Below, in pieces: positions 13,919 through 21,334 of a DNA stretch of 21,396 nt (its first letter is position 1; every line of letters starts with the position of its first letter). Location of the stretch: the IMG/VR virus record IMGVR_UViG_3300010354_000817, positions 1-21,396 of that record, one strand, 5' to 3'. Source of the DNA: a virus. Made by a program: the position numbers and the translations under genes. Below the pieces are notes generated by a model. It was not told the origin of the DNA. It worked only from the letters and a program-made list of their open reading frames with translations, and ran no database searches.

Positions 13919-15400
13919 ATGAATAAAAAAATATCTATAGGAATTATTGGTTCCGGCACGGCGGGTCTATTGTCTGCCATTATGTTTAGAAATGCATTTC
14001 CACATTCTGACATTACAGTAATTTCGTCATCTGACATAGGAATAATCGGTGTTGGAGAAGGCTCGACCGAGCATTGGAAAGAATTTATGAAGCTATGCGA
14101 TATACCTCTTTTTGACATGTTGTCAAAAACTGGAGCAACTCATAAATACGGTATTAGATTTGAAAATTGGTCAAAGAAATTTCCAGATTATTTTCACTCG
14201 GTTTCAGGAGATGAAACACTATATGCGTATGGTTTATATCCAACCTATTCAGGTTTTGTCGAACAAGAGAAAACATTAACATCGCAAACAGCTTCAGTAG
14301 GTTTGGTTCAGGATAAATTAAGAAGACAATCAACACATGATGCAGTAAACCAGTTTCACTTTGACACATTTAAATTAAACAGATACTTTTCTGAATTATG
14401 CTTTAATAGATCGATAAGAATGATTGATGGAGAAGTAGAAGATATAAATATAGAGTCGGAATTTGGCACTATAGAGTCTGTTACATTAAAAGATGGTAGT
14501 ACATTTAGTGCTGATTTTTGGGTAGATGCCACTGGGTTTAAAAAGGCTATTATTAGTAAAGTTTCAGACGTAGAGTGGAACTCTTTTTCCGAATACCTAT
14601 GCGTAGATTCTGCTATAGCATTTCCATCAGAAGCAGATGAAAATGGTAAGATAAAACCATACACAAGAGCAAGAGCTATGTCCTCTGGCTGGATGTGGGA
14701 AATTCCGACTCAAGAAAGAAGAGGAAATGGTTATGTTTTTAGTTCTAAGTTTATTAGTCTAGAAGAAGCAATTGCAGAAGCATCAAAAGCAGTAGGCTTT
14801 GATGTAAAGCCAGCAAAAGTTTTCAAATTTGATCCTGGACATTTAAAAAAACCATGGGTTAAAAATTGCGCAGCAATTGGACTTTCCGCATCTTTTGTGG
14901 AGCCACTAGAAGCCACTTCTATTGGAAGTACAATACAGCAAATTAAATGGTTGATTCCATCAGTTGCAAATTATAAAAAAACCAATCAGCACATGCAAGA
15001 GTTTTATAATAAACAATTTAATCTAATGATGGATAACATTTTAAGCATGATAAGATTACATTATATGACTGATAGAGACGACACTCCATTTTGGAAGCAT
15101 GCAGCTTCAAGACCAGTTAATCAGACTTTGCAGGAGTACTTAAATCTTTGGTCAGAAAGAACACCATCTAGATATGATATACCTTCTAATAATGGCGAAA
15201 TGTTTCTTTCTTCTCACATGATACATGTTGCTCAAGGTCAAAATCTTCTAAATGCCAAAGACGCAGGTTTATTTATAGATAACATGTGTCTTAGGGATCA
15301 AGTGAAAAATGATATGTCAGAAAAGCGATTAAGTAGAAATAATCACGAATTAGTAGATCACAAAGAAGCATTGATGGAATTATATGAAATTTGGGAATAG
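13919..15400 (+). CDS. Flavin-dependent halogenase (tryptophan halogenase family)
   Basis: A 493-residue protein of the usual family length with the full motif set. GSGTAG (11-16) is the FAD-binding loop. GVGEGSTEHW (44-53) matches the family's second FAD motif. K76 in HKYGIRFENW fits the catalytic Lys that activates hypohalous acid (K79 in PrnA). WMWEIP (258-263) is the WxWxIP signature that separates halogenases from monooxygenases. E331 in FVEPLEATSI fits the catalytic Glu and halide region (E346 to G349 in PrnA). The enzyme would need reduced flavin from a host reductase. Phage members exist: VirX1 from a cyanophage halogenates, preferring iodide, on varied substrates. The ATG at 13919 puts the FAD motif at the usual distance; a TTG at 13892 is an alternative. 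The substrate may be a free metabolite or a virion residue. Confidence 0.92.
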   Translation: MNKKISIGIIGSGTAGLLSAIMFRNAFPHSDITVISSSDIGIIGVGEGSTEHWKEFMKLCDIPLFDMLSKTGATHKYGIRFENWSKKFPDYFHSVSGDETLYAYGLYPTYSGFVEQEKTLTSQTASVGLVQDKLRRQSTHDAVNQFHFDTFKLNRYFSELCFNRSIRMIDGEVEDINIESEFGTIESVTLKDGSTFSADFWVDATGFKKAIISKVSDVEWNSFSEYLCVDSAIAFPSEADENGKIKPYTRARAMSSGWMWEIPTQERRGNGYVFSSKFISLEEAIAEASKAVGFDVKPAKVFKFDPGHLKKPWVKNCAAIGLSASFVEPLEATSIGSTIQQIKWLIPSVANYKKTNQHMQEFYNKQFNLMMDNILSMIRLHYMTDRDDTPFWKHAASRPVNQTLQEYLNLWSERTPSRYDIPSNNGEMFLSSHMIHVAQGQNLLNAKDAGLFIDNMCLRDQVKNDMSEKRLSRNNHELVDHKEALMELYEIWE

Positions 15401-16190
15401 TAAAAACTACAAAGACCTAAAAGTAAAACCAGGAGAAGTATTATTTATACCTTCTGACAATAGGCATTTAGAAATGCCACCCACAGTTAACACATCTTCA
15501 AATCCACCTGGTTGGTTTAGAAAGATGGGGAAGTTTCCGGGATCAGTAAGAAGATGTGCTGGAACAATAGATTATCTAGCTGCAGGAGTAAGCCTTCCTG
15601 CTTGGTCTAACTTTAAATTCAAGAACAAGGGCTCAGGATCTATATGGGAAGTCGCTACAGATCAATTGGATTTACCTGGCAATTATCCAATAACAGTTCA
15701 ATCTTTTGATTTTGCACAAACTGGAAAATGTCCAATGTCTGAAATAAGAGATCAAGAAGTGCAAGAAGGATGTTATCCAAAACTTGTAAATCCATGGAGA
15801 ATTAAAACAGCTCCAGGTTGGTCAACTCTTATTCTTCCAAATTTATTTGAACCAAATAAAAACTGGACTGTAGTCCCAGCAATAGTCCATACTGATTTTT
15901 ATCATACATTAAATGTTGTTTTGAATATCCATTCAAACGAAGATTTTGCCATACATTATGGAGATCCATTAGTTCAATTAATACCGTTTAAAAGAGACTC
16001 TGATTTCAATAAAGTTTTATTTGAAGATGAAAAAATGTTTAAATATGTTTCTTCTAGGGGTTTTGGTTCAGGCAGTTTAATTCCAACTCCTGGAGAAAGT
16101 ACAGCAAGACCATATAGAATGGAAAGAATTAAAGTAGATAAACAGATTGAAGAAGAGAAATCAAAAAGAAAATGGAAAAAAAACAAATAG
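15384..16190 (+). CDS. Conserved-looking unknown protein between halogenase and oxygenase
   Basis: A 268-residue protein overlapping the halogenase by 17 bases and the next oxygenase by 19 bases, so translation is probably coupled. It begins with KVKPGEVLFIPSDNRH and continues with a Trp and Gly-rich central part. The clearest block is NPWRIKTAPGWSTLILPNLF, followed by AIVHTDFYHTLNVVLNIHS (about 168-186) and DPLVQLIPFKRD. That combination, with 'GWS.L..PN', 'VHTDFYH' and a final 'Q.IPFKR', resembles a family of unassigned proteins in marine phages that I know only as hypothetical. The strand-rich centre resembles a trimeric barrel or cupin. HTD..H may look like an iron site, but spacing to a third ligand is unclear. 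The C-terminus is very basic (EEEKSKRKWKKNK). Confidence 0.6.
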   Translation: MKFGNSKNYKDLKVKPGEVLFIPSDNRHLEMPPTVNTSSNPPGWFRKMGKFPGSVRRCAGTIDYLAAGVSLPAWSNFKFKNKGSGSIWEVATDQLDLPGNYPITVQSFDFAQTGKCPMSEIRDQEVQEGCYPKLVNPWRIKTAPGWSTLILPNLFEPNKNWTVVPAIVHTDFYHTLNVVLNIHSNEDFAIHYGDPLVQLIPFKRDSDFNKVLFEDEKMFKYVSSRGFGSGSLIPTPGESTARPYRMERIKVDKQIEEEKSKRKWKKNK

Positions 16191-16885
16191 TATTTCCACT
16201 AGGTTTACACAATGCAATTGCATACAAAGATGGTGTTCTTTCTGATTTTTTATGTGATTCAATTATTGATTTTATGGAGAAGGAAGATAACAAAAACCTT
16301 CTTAGGGTAGGAATGACAGCTTCAGGCGTAGAATCTGATCATAAAGTATGTACAGATGGAACTATAAGTGCATTTCATCCCGCTGTATTAGAACATCAAG
16401 CTCCAACTTTAGAAATATTGTCTTCTCAAATATTCTCATCTTTTTCTCCTTTGGTAGAAGAATATTGCAATAACTACGAACATATGCAATTTTGGACAAC
16501 TAGATTGGATACAGGTTATCAGTATCAGCATTATATTAAGAATCAGGGTTTATATAAAGTTCATGTGGACGGAAGTTCATTTGATAAACCTGGTTATTCT
16601 GAAAGAGTATTAGCAATAATTATGTATTTAAATACCGTAGAAGAAGGTGGCGGAACAGAGTTCCCATTACATGATTTGACTATAGGTGCAGTAAAAGGTA
16701 GAGTTGCAATATTTCCAACAAATTTTAATTATCCACATTCTGGACTTAAACCAATTTCTAATGATAAATTTATAATTAGTAGTTTTATGTTTAGTCCTTT
16801 GACAAAAGAACATTTTGATAGATCTTCATATTATTGGAATGAAGTCTTGCAAAGAAACGCTGAAGCAGAAGGTATAAATGTTTAA
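16172..16885 (+). CDS. 2-oxoglutarate/Fe(II) oxygenase, copy 2
   Basis: A 237-residue prolyl-4-hydroxylase-like dioxygenase. The triad is H131 and D133 in YKVHVDGSS and H189 in YPHSGLKP, with K199 in DKFIISSFMF at the 2OG-binding place. Core strands are visible around FWTTRLDTGYQYQHY, RVLAIIMYLN, GGGTEFPLHDL and GRVAIFPTNF. The C-terminal 35 residues (FSPLTKEHFDRSSYYWNEVL...) add a helix after the core. It is clearly different from copy 1 outside the core, so the two are old relatives or separate gains, and they probably have different substrates. The gene overlaps both neighbours and closes the soluble part of the cassette. Confidence 0.9.
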   Translation: MEKKQIVFPLGLHNAIAYKDGVLSDFLCDSIIDFMEKEDNKNLLRVGMTASGVESDHKVCTDGTISAFHPAVLEHQAPTLEILSSQIFSSFSPLVEEYCNNYEHMQFWTTRLDTGYQYQHYIKNQGLYKVHVDGSSFDKPGYSERVLAIIMYLNTVEEGGGTEFPLHDLTIGAVKGRVAIFPTNFNYPHSGLKPISNDKFIISSFMFSPLTKEHFDRSSYYWNEVLQRNAEAEGINV

Positions 16886-17183
16886 AAATATAAAAATATT
16901 CTTTAAAAAAATACAAATTGCAATAAACACAATGTCCTCTAAGAATTATTGGACAAAAGCTAATATCGTTGAGGCATGGGGGTTTGGCACTAAAATAGTC
17001 ATTATTTTTCCTGGCCTTCTTTTTGGCTATCAGTGGTGGTGGATATATATATTTGCATTAATTTCTAGCATAGCGTTGATTTGGTCGTCTACAGTAAAGA
17101 CTCTTCCAACGATTATTTTATTTAACGTATTGTGGGTAATTTTAGCAAGTCTTTCAATTATAAAGCATTTTTGGCAATTTTAA
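16878..17183 (+). CDS. Small membrane protein with three helices
   Basis: A 101-residue protein overlapping the oxygenase by 8 bases. A basic, amphipathic N-terminus (MFKNIKIFFKKIQIAIN) is followed by three hydrophobic stretches at about 35-50 (GFGTKIVIIFPGLLFGY), 51-69 (QWWWIYIFALISSIALIWSS) and 75-96 (PTIILFNVLWVILASLSII). The basic start suggests the N-terminus stays inside the cell. It is not a typical signal-peptide protein. A holin would match the size and helix count, but no lysin gene is nearby. Its place at the end of the enzyme genes could mean that the modification chemistry is membrane linked. Function is not assigned. Confidence 0.6.
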   Translation: MFKNIKIFFKKIQIAINTMSSKNYWTKANIVEAWGFGTKIVIIFPGLLFGYQWWWIYIFALISSIALIWSSTVKTLPTIILFNVLWVILASLSIIKHFWQF

Positions 17184-17184
17184 A

Positions 17185-17205
17185 TACTACTATATAAGTA
17201 GGAGG
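17185..17205 (+). promoter_or_regulatory. Possible late promoter and strong RBS before gene 17212
   Basis: TACTACTATATAAG (17185-17198) is followed directly by AGGAGG (17200-17205) and the ATG at 17212. The motif resembles the gaps at 1888 and 8551. As the RBS is so close, a promoter here would give a transcript with almost no leader, which weakens the case. Confidence 0.3.
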
Positions 17206-17211
17206 CAACCT

Positions 17212-17577
17212 ATGCTATATAATGATAATTTTAGTTATAGTCAAAGTGGTGTAAGCTACCAGGGTACTCTGTATCTAAATATAGATAGCGTATCTACTCC
17301 ACTGATACTGCCCAATGTTTCAATATATTATGCACAAGACGTTGACTACAGCAATGTTTCTACTATTGGACTAGTAACCATTGAATCTACGTCCAGTGGC
17401 ATAGTCACAATGCAAACAACGCAGAGTCAAGCTCAAATACTGGCAGAAGTCAGTACTATATATATATTGTCGACCTCAGAAAGTTCTACGCAAGTAAACT
17501 CTCTTGTCGGGCAGTCTACTGTTGAGGTTTTTGTAACTAATAGTACACAATCCGCAGAATCAATTATTACTTATTAA
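17212..17577 (+). CDS. Unknown 121-residue beta-rich virion-region protein
   Basis: A protein with strong AGGAGG 6 bases before its ATG. The sequence is rich in Ser, Thr, Val, Ile, Tyr and Gln and contains almost no Lys or Arg, so it is likely acidic and entirely beta: YQGTLYLNIDSVSTPLILPNV, VSTIGLVTIESTSSGIVTMQTT and STVEVFVTNST. There is no helix or enzyme motif. Position directly before the neck genes suggests a minor structural protein, perhaps a neck or tail decoration. No family is recognised. Confidence 0.5.
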   Translation: MLYNDNFSYSQSGVSYQGTLYLNIDSVSTPLILPNVSIYYAQDVDYSNVSTIGLVTIESTSSGIVTMQTTQSQAQILAEVSTIYILSTSESSTQVNSLVGQSTVEVFVTNSTQSAESIITY

Positions 17578-17590
17578 ATTTGGAGATAAG

Positions 17591-18490
17591 ATGTCAAGTT
17601 CCGTGCTTGTTAACGATACCGTAAGAATTAAAGTTAAATTTGTTGACATTAATCCTTCTACTGGGGAACAAGTAGAAGTTTCTCCGGTCTCTGTATCAGT
17701 TCTTATAGAAGATGCAGCAGAAGAAGAGGTAATTAATACCGCAGCAACTTCTTTGAGTTCTTCTGAATATTATTATGACTTTACTCCATCTCAGCCTGGT
17801 CAATTTACCGTTACTTTTACTGGTGTTTTGGCAGATACGACTCAAATTGTAGTTAAACAGAATTTATACGTTGGAGATACTGATTCCGATTACAGACCAT
17901 CTGTTACTCTTAAGTCAGATGAGACGATAATCTTTGCCCCAGACGTAGATCCTCTTTATGTAGATCCAGAAGAACTTCTCTCTTTTTTCCCAGATGCATC
18001 ACTCCTTGAGATAGGAGAACTAATACATCATTACTCACTGGAAGTAAAAGAAGTTTTTAACCTTCAAGATACAGAAGATGGATCTGGAATAAGTTTTACC
18101 ACAGCAGAATACATTAAAGCTTCAACTTGCTGCGAATTAAGTAGAACATATGGTTTTGGTGGAGACGACGAGCTTTCGTTGAAGTTGGCCGATCTATCTA
18201 TAACAAATAGATCTAACCCTAGAAATTCTATTAACAGAGGAAATGCAACTACGTGGTGCCAAATAGCAGCTGCCCTAAGAAAAGAATTAATGGCATCTAG
18301 AGTCGGCATGAGAGCTGTTGTTCCTAAGGGTCTACCAAATAAAAAAGTTCATGCAAACTATAAGACTGTTGATCCAGAAACTGGCAAGTTGGTTTATCTA
18401 TCTGATAAAGAATTGTATGGACCCGGCAGAACCACTCCAACGGAACCAGATGACCCAATGCCAGATAGAAAATTTAAGAAGTATGATTGA
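17591..18490 (+). CDS. Head-tail adaptor-like protein with Ig-like N-terminal domain
   Basis: A 299-residue protein. Residues 1-93 form an Ig-like sandwich: DTVRIKVKFVDINPSTGEQV, VSVSVLIEDAAEEE, then YYYDFTPSQPGQFTVTFTG and a closing VVKQNLYVG. Residues 125-215 read like a head-tail adaptor of the gp6 type: DPEELLSFFPDASLLEIGELIHHYSLEVKEVF followed by FTTAEYIKASTCCELSRTYGFG, an arrangement of helices that packs under the portal. A basic, proline-rich C-terminal tail (about 245-299, ending PMPDRKFKKYD) may reach into a neighbouring ring. The order of this gene, a closure-like gene and sheath-type genes matches neck organisation in contractile phages. The Ig domain is an unusual addition, shared in outline with the sheath-like protein at 18860. 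Confidence 0.55.
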   Translation: MSSSVLVNDTVRIKVKFVDINPSTGEQVEVSPVSVSVLIEDAAEEEVINTAATSLSSSEYYYDFTPSQPGQFTVTFTGVLADTTQIVVKQNLYVGDTDSDYRPSVTLKSDETIIFAPDVDPLYVDPEELLSFFPDASLLEIGELIHHYSLEVKEVFNLQDTEDGSGISFTTAEYIKASTCCELSRTYGFGGDDELSLKLADLSITNRSNPRNSINRGNATTWCQIAAALRKELMASRVGMRAVVPKGLPNKKVHANYKTVDPETGKLVYLSDKELYGPGRTTPTEPDDPMPDRKFKKYD

Positions 18491-18860
18491 TCCAAAAAAA
18501 GCATTTAGAAAAATTCTTAGAGAATATGGCCACGATATCCTTCTGCAAAGAAGGGTTTCGGATGATTTTTTATATTCTACAAATTTTGAAAGAATAACAA
18601 CAAGGCACTTTTTTCCTTCATCAGAAGTTTTAGCTCAGGCGCAAAAAGAAGACAACGAAGGCATTAATACAAACGTTGATCTTATTTTTTATTTTGAGTC
18701 AGAAGTTAATCCAAAACAAGGTGATAGAATATATGAGGAGTCGCCTTCAAATATAAATGATCCAAACGTTTATTTAATAGATTTTGCAGCTCCAGTTAGA
18801 GGAAGAATGGGTAAAATAGTTTATTGGACAGTTGGAGCAACCAGAGAAAGGCCTAGCTAA
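18483..18860 (+). CDS. Head-closure or neck-like protein
   Basis: A 125-residue protein. Its ATG at 18483 overlaps the previous stop codon region by 8 bases, with AAGAAG just upstream; in-frame codons upstream of it lie within the adaptor gene. The helical start MIDPKKAFRKILREYGHDILLQRR leads into a strand-rich centre (VDLIFYFESEVNPKQGDRIYE) and ends VYLIDFAAPVRGRMGKIVYWTVGATRERP. A 'GD.IYE' turn followed by a barrel with 'V.G..G.IVYW.VG' is the pattern of head-tail closure proteins that sit below the adaptor. It overlaps the sheath-like gene by one base (TAATG). The role rests on the pattern and its place between adaptor-like and sheath-like genes. Confidence 0.55.
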   Translation: MIDPKKAFRKILREYGHDILLQRRVSDDFLYSTNFERITTRHFFPSSEVLAQAQKEDNEGINTNVDLIFYFESEVNPKQGDRIYEESPSNINDPNVYLIDFAAPVRGRMGKIVYWTVGATRERPS

Positions 18861-20515
18861 TGATAATATTATCACCTGGTCAAACTGGTACATTTGAGTT
18901 TATATTTAGTGAAAATAATACATTTTACGACCCAACATCTGGAGCTACTCCAACTGACGTTCTTATTTCAGTCCTAAGAGGTGATGCTGGAGCTGGAAGC
19001 GTAATAGATGGGCCTTATTCCTACTTATTTCAAGACGCAACTCCAAGTGGAAACTACATAGAAAAAAGTGTTAACAACACTGTCTATTATGGAAACTTTG
19101 GTGATATCCCTGGACAAAATGTTTCTAATTTAAATGTTACAAAATTTTCATTTAACTACACTATTCCATCTAACCTGTATCCAGGAAATTATTCCGTAGT
19201 AGCAACAACATACTCTGGAGCTAGCATCATACAATACATAGCTCAGTTTCAGGTCCCGCAGTCAACTGCAATAATATCTTCACCTTATGCATCTGGGCAA
19301 AAAGATTTAACTCAATCTTTTGTGCCAGCATATGAAACCTTAGATCAATATAAAACTAACTCTGTTCTTCTAATAGGTCATGCTGACGGAATAACTTTAA
19401 ATAATATTATAAGAATATCTTCTATTCAAGAAGCAATAGACCTATTGAAGGCAAATTCAGATTCACCTTTATTAAGAGGTGTTTTTGATGCCTACGCTGC
19501 TGGTGCAAGGGATATCTATATTTGTGCTGCAGCTCCAATGAATGAGTACATTGAAGGCATACAATTAAGAAATACCGCTCAACCATTCTATTCAATGGAC
19601 GACGCAACGCCTATAAATTATAACTTTTATCAAAGATACTGGTCTAGATTAGAAGAGACCTATGAAGTAATTAAAGATTATGACTATATAGATATAGTTG
19701 TTCCATTAGAGACTAGTATTTTAAATACAGGATCTATTGATTTCGTAACTCAATTAGCAATGTATTGTCAGGATTTTCACAATAAAAGCGGGATGATACA
19801 AATAGGCGTAATAGGAAGTAGAACTGGTTCTATAACAGAAGCAGACATACAAACTTTAGAAGCTAAGCAAATATTTACATCTAAGTACACAATGTTTGAT
19901 TCTCAAAATCAGATAATTGGTGACATGGGTAGATTTATTGTTCCTGTTTATGGTGAACTAATAATAAATCATAATTTCTTAAATAGAACATACATTTCTT
20001 CTGGCGCAGCGACTGTAGCTGGAATGATTTCTTCAAATCCAGTAAATCAAAGTTTAATTAGGAAAAGAGTTCCCTCAGCATTTGGTTTGAGTGGAATTTC
20101 TTTAACTCAAGCACAAGTAGACAGACTTGATAATATTGGAGTAAATACCTTTACAAGAAGCGCAAGAACCAGAAGGGGAAACGCTTATCAAATTTATCTA
20201 ACAAATGACAATACTATGGCACACAGTACATCTAATTATAGAAAGCTTCCTCAGATTAGACTTTGCTCTATGTTAATAAATGAGATTAAAGCTTTATCTA
20301 ATAATAATATAAGTAAATTTTCTTCTCAAAAAGCAGTAGAAGACGTTCAGCAATTATTGTCTTTTTTAAAAAGAAATAATATAATTGCAGATTATGACTT
20401 TGAAGCTTATAGCGATCAGGATATAAAAGGTAAGTTATATTTTGATATAAGCGTTGTTTCTTCTTTGGGTTTAAAGAAACTGTCTTTTAGTATATCTTCC
20501 GGCAAGGCGGCATAA
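18860..20515 (+). CDS. Tail sheath-like protein with Ig-like N-terminal domain
   Basis: A 551-residue protein. Residues 1-135 are an Ig-like sandwich (TGTFEFIFSENNTFYDP, TPTDVLISVLRGDAGAG, FSFNYTIPSNLYPGNYSVVATTYSG). Residues 155-225 match the entry of sheath proteins: NSVLLIGHADG, IRISSIQEAIDLLKANSDSPLLRGVFDAYAAGARDIYICA. The far end resembles the sheath C-terminal domain: GVNTFTRSARTRRGNAYQIYLTNDNTM, RKLPQIRLCSMLINEIKAL, then AVEDVQQLLSFLKRNNIIADY. The next but one gene starts a second, more classical sheath (21335). This protein may form part of a mixed sheath, a neck-proximal ring, or a sheath-derived tail component. I am confident it is a tail gene and moderately confident that it is sheath-derived. 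Confidence 0.6.
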   Translation: MIILSPGQTGTFEFIFSENNTFYDPTSGATPTDVLISVLRGDAGAGSVIDGPYSYLFQDATPSGNYIEKSVNNTVYYGNFGDIPGQNVSNLNVTKFSFNYTIPSNLYPGNYSVVATTYSGASIIQYIAQFQVPQSTAIISSPYASGQKDLTQSFVPAYETLDQYKTNSVLLIGHADGITLNNIIRISSIQEAIDLLKANSDSPLLRGVFDAYAAGARDIYICAAAPMNEYIEGIQLRNTAQPFYSMDDATPINYNFYQRYWSRLEETYEVIKDYDYIDIVVPLETSILNTGSIDFVTQLAMYCQDFHNKSGMIQIGVIGSRTGSITEADIQTLEAKQIFTSKYTMFDSQNQIIGDMGRFIVPVYGELIINHNFLNRTYISSGAATVAGMISSNPVNQSLIRKRVPSAFGLSGISLTQAQVDRLDNIGVNTFTRSARTRRGNAYQIYLTNDNTMAHSTSNYRKLPQIRLCSMLINEIKALSNNNISKFSSQKAVEDVQQLLSFLKRNNIIADYDFEAYSDQDIKGKLYFDISVVSSLGLKKLSFSISSGKAA

Positions 20516-20516
20516 T

Positions 20517-21257
20517 ATGGCACAGAATGCTTTCGGTTTTCCTTTACCAGCTCTAAACGAGGTGGCAAACAATAGGACCTTTGGTCCTCCACTACAGGCA
20601 GCTGGTAATTTAACTTATCTTGAATTCGTATCTGTAGTAAAATTATTGTGGGAAAATTTACATCCAGACATACCGATTGTCCCCACTCAGCCAGCACAGT
20701 ATGCAACATATCCCTGTATAGTTTATGGACTAGAACTAAGAAAGGCTCACTCTGTAGAGCCAAAACCCAGAAGTCGCCATGTTGTAGAAAATGATATGAT
20801 GGTGTTTGGTCAGAGATTTCAAAATGTTGTTTCCTTTACTATAACCACAAAAGTTATGGGTGGAGCTACAAGAACTCCAGAATCAAGGTATGACGGGGCT
20901 GAAGTCGCTGACTCTTTGGCTGAAATATTTGAAGATTTTATGCTCGAATATACTCCAGTTTTTAAAAGATTAGGAGCATCAGAGTTTGTTTATGCAAGAA
21001 GATTGGCTGACGCAGAAGAAAATAAAGGCAGTACAGATGTAGTTAAAAGAACAGTTACCTACATGTTAACTACCGAAAAGCTTATAGCAAGCTCTGTCGG
21101 AACTATAGAAAAGATAGCCATAGACGTAAGGACGTATATGGCTTACGAGAAAGAACTAGTTAAAGAGGCCCTTGAAAAGGCTACTCCTGACTTTGATGGC
21201 ACAGAAGTAAGTATTATAGACCTATATCAAAGTTCTACTCCAAATCTTGCCTCATAG
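20517..21257 (+). CDS. Tail-completion-like protein
   Basis: A 246-residue protein beginning 1 base after the sheath-like stop. Residues 30-65 (LTYLEFVSVVKLLWENLHPDIP, then AQYATYPCIVYGLELRKAHSVEPK) suggest the first helix and strand of a tail-completion protein. Residues 90-150 (VFGQRFQNVVSFTITTKVMGG, VADSLAEIFEDFMLEYTPVFKRLG) repeat the strand and helix order of that fold. The end is a long helical and acidic arm. Location between two sheath-type genes fits a tail terminator or completion protein, which acts at the junction of tail tube, sheath and neck. The call rests on order and pattern. Confidence 0.5.
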   Translation: MAQNAFGFPLPALNEVANNRTFGPPLQAAGNLTYLEFVSVVKLLWENLHPDIPIVPTQPAQYATYPCIVYGLELRKAHSVEPKPRSRHVVENDMMVFGQRFQNVVSFTITTKVMGGATRTPESRYDGAEVADSLAEIFEDFMLEYTPVFKRLGASEFVYARRLADAEENKGSTDVVKRTVTYMLTTEKLIASSVGTIEKIAIDVRTYMAYEKELVKEALEKATPDFDGTEVSIIDLYQSSTPNLAS

Positions 21258-21270
21258 TTGTTTTTATAGG

Positions 21271-21334
21271 TTGTTCGTTACTATACATTAAGACTAGACC
21301 TACAAAAGACTGCAAACCGGAGGTTTAAAATTCA
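21271..21334 (+). promoter_or_regulatory. Leader of the tail sheath gene
   Basis: This gap is one of the longer ones in the window. TTGTTC (21271-21276) and GTTACTATAC (21277-21286) give a possible promoter. GGAGG (21319-21323) is a clear ribosome binding site 11 bases before the ATG at 21335. A separate promoter would suit a gene expressed in large amounts. No terminator hairpin is visible before it. Confidence 0.35.

Noticed and set aside
18318-18482. Upstream extension of the head-closure-like gene
   Set aside because: The additional 55 codons are fully inside the adaptor gene in another frame, while the ATG at 18483 overlaps the adaptor stop and has a purine-rich sequence just upstream.
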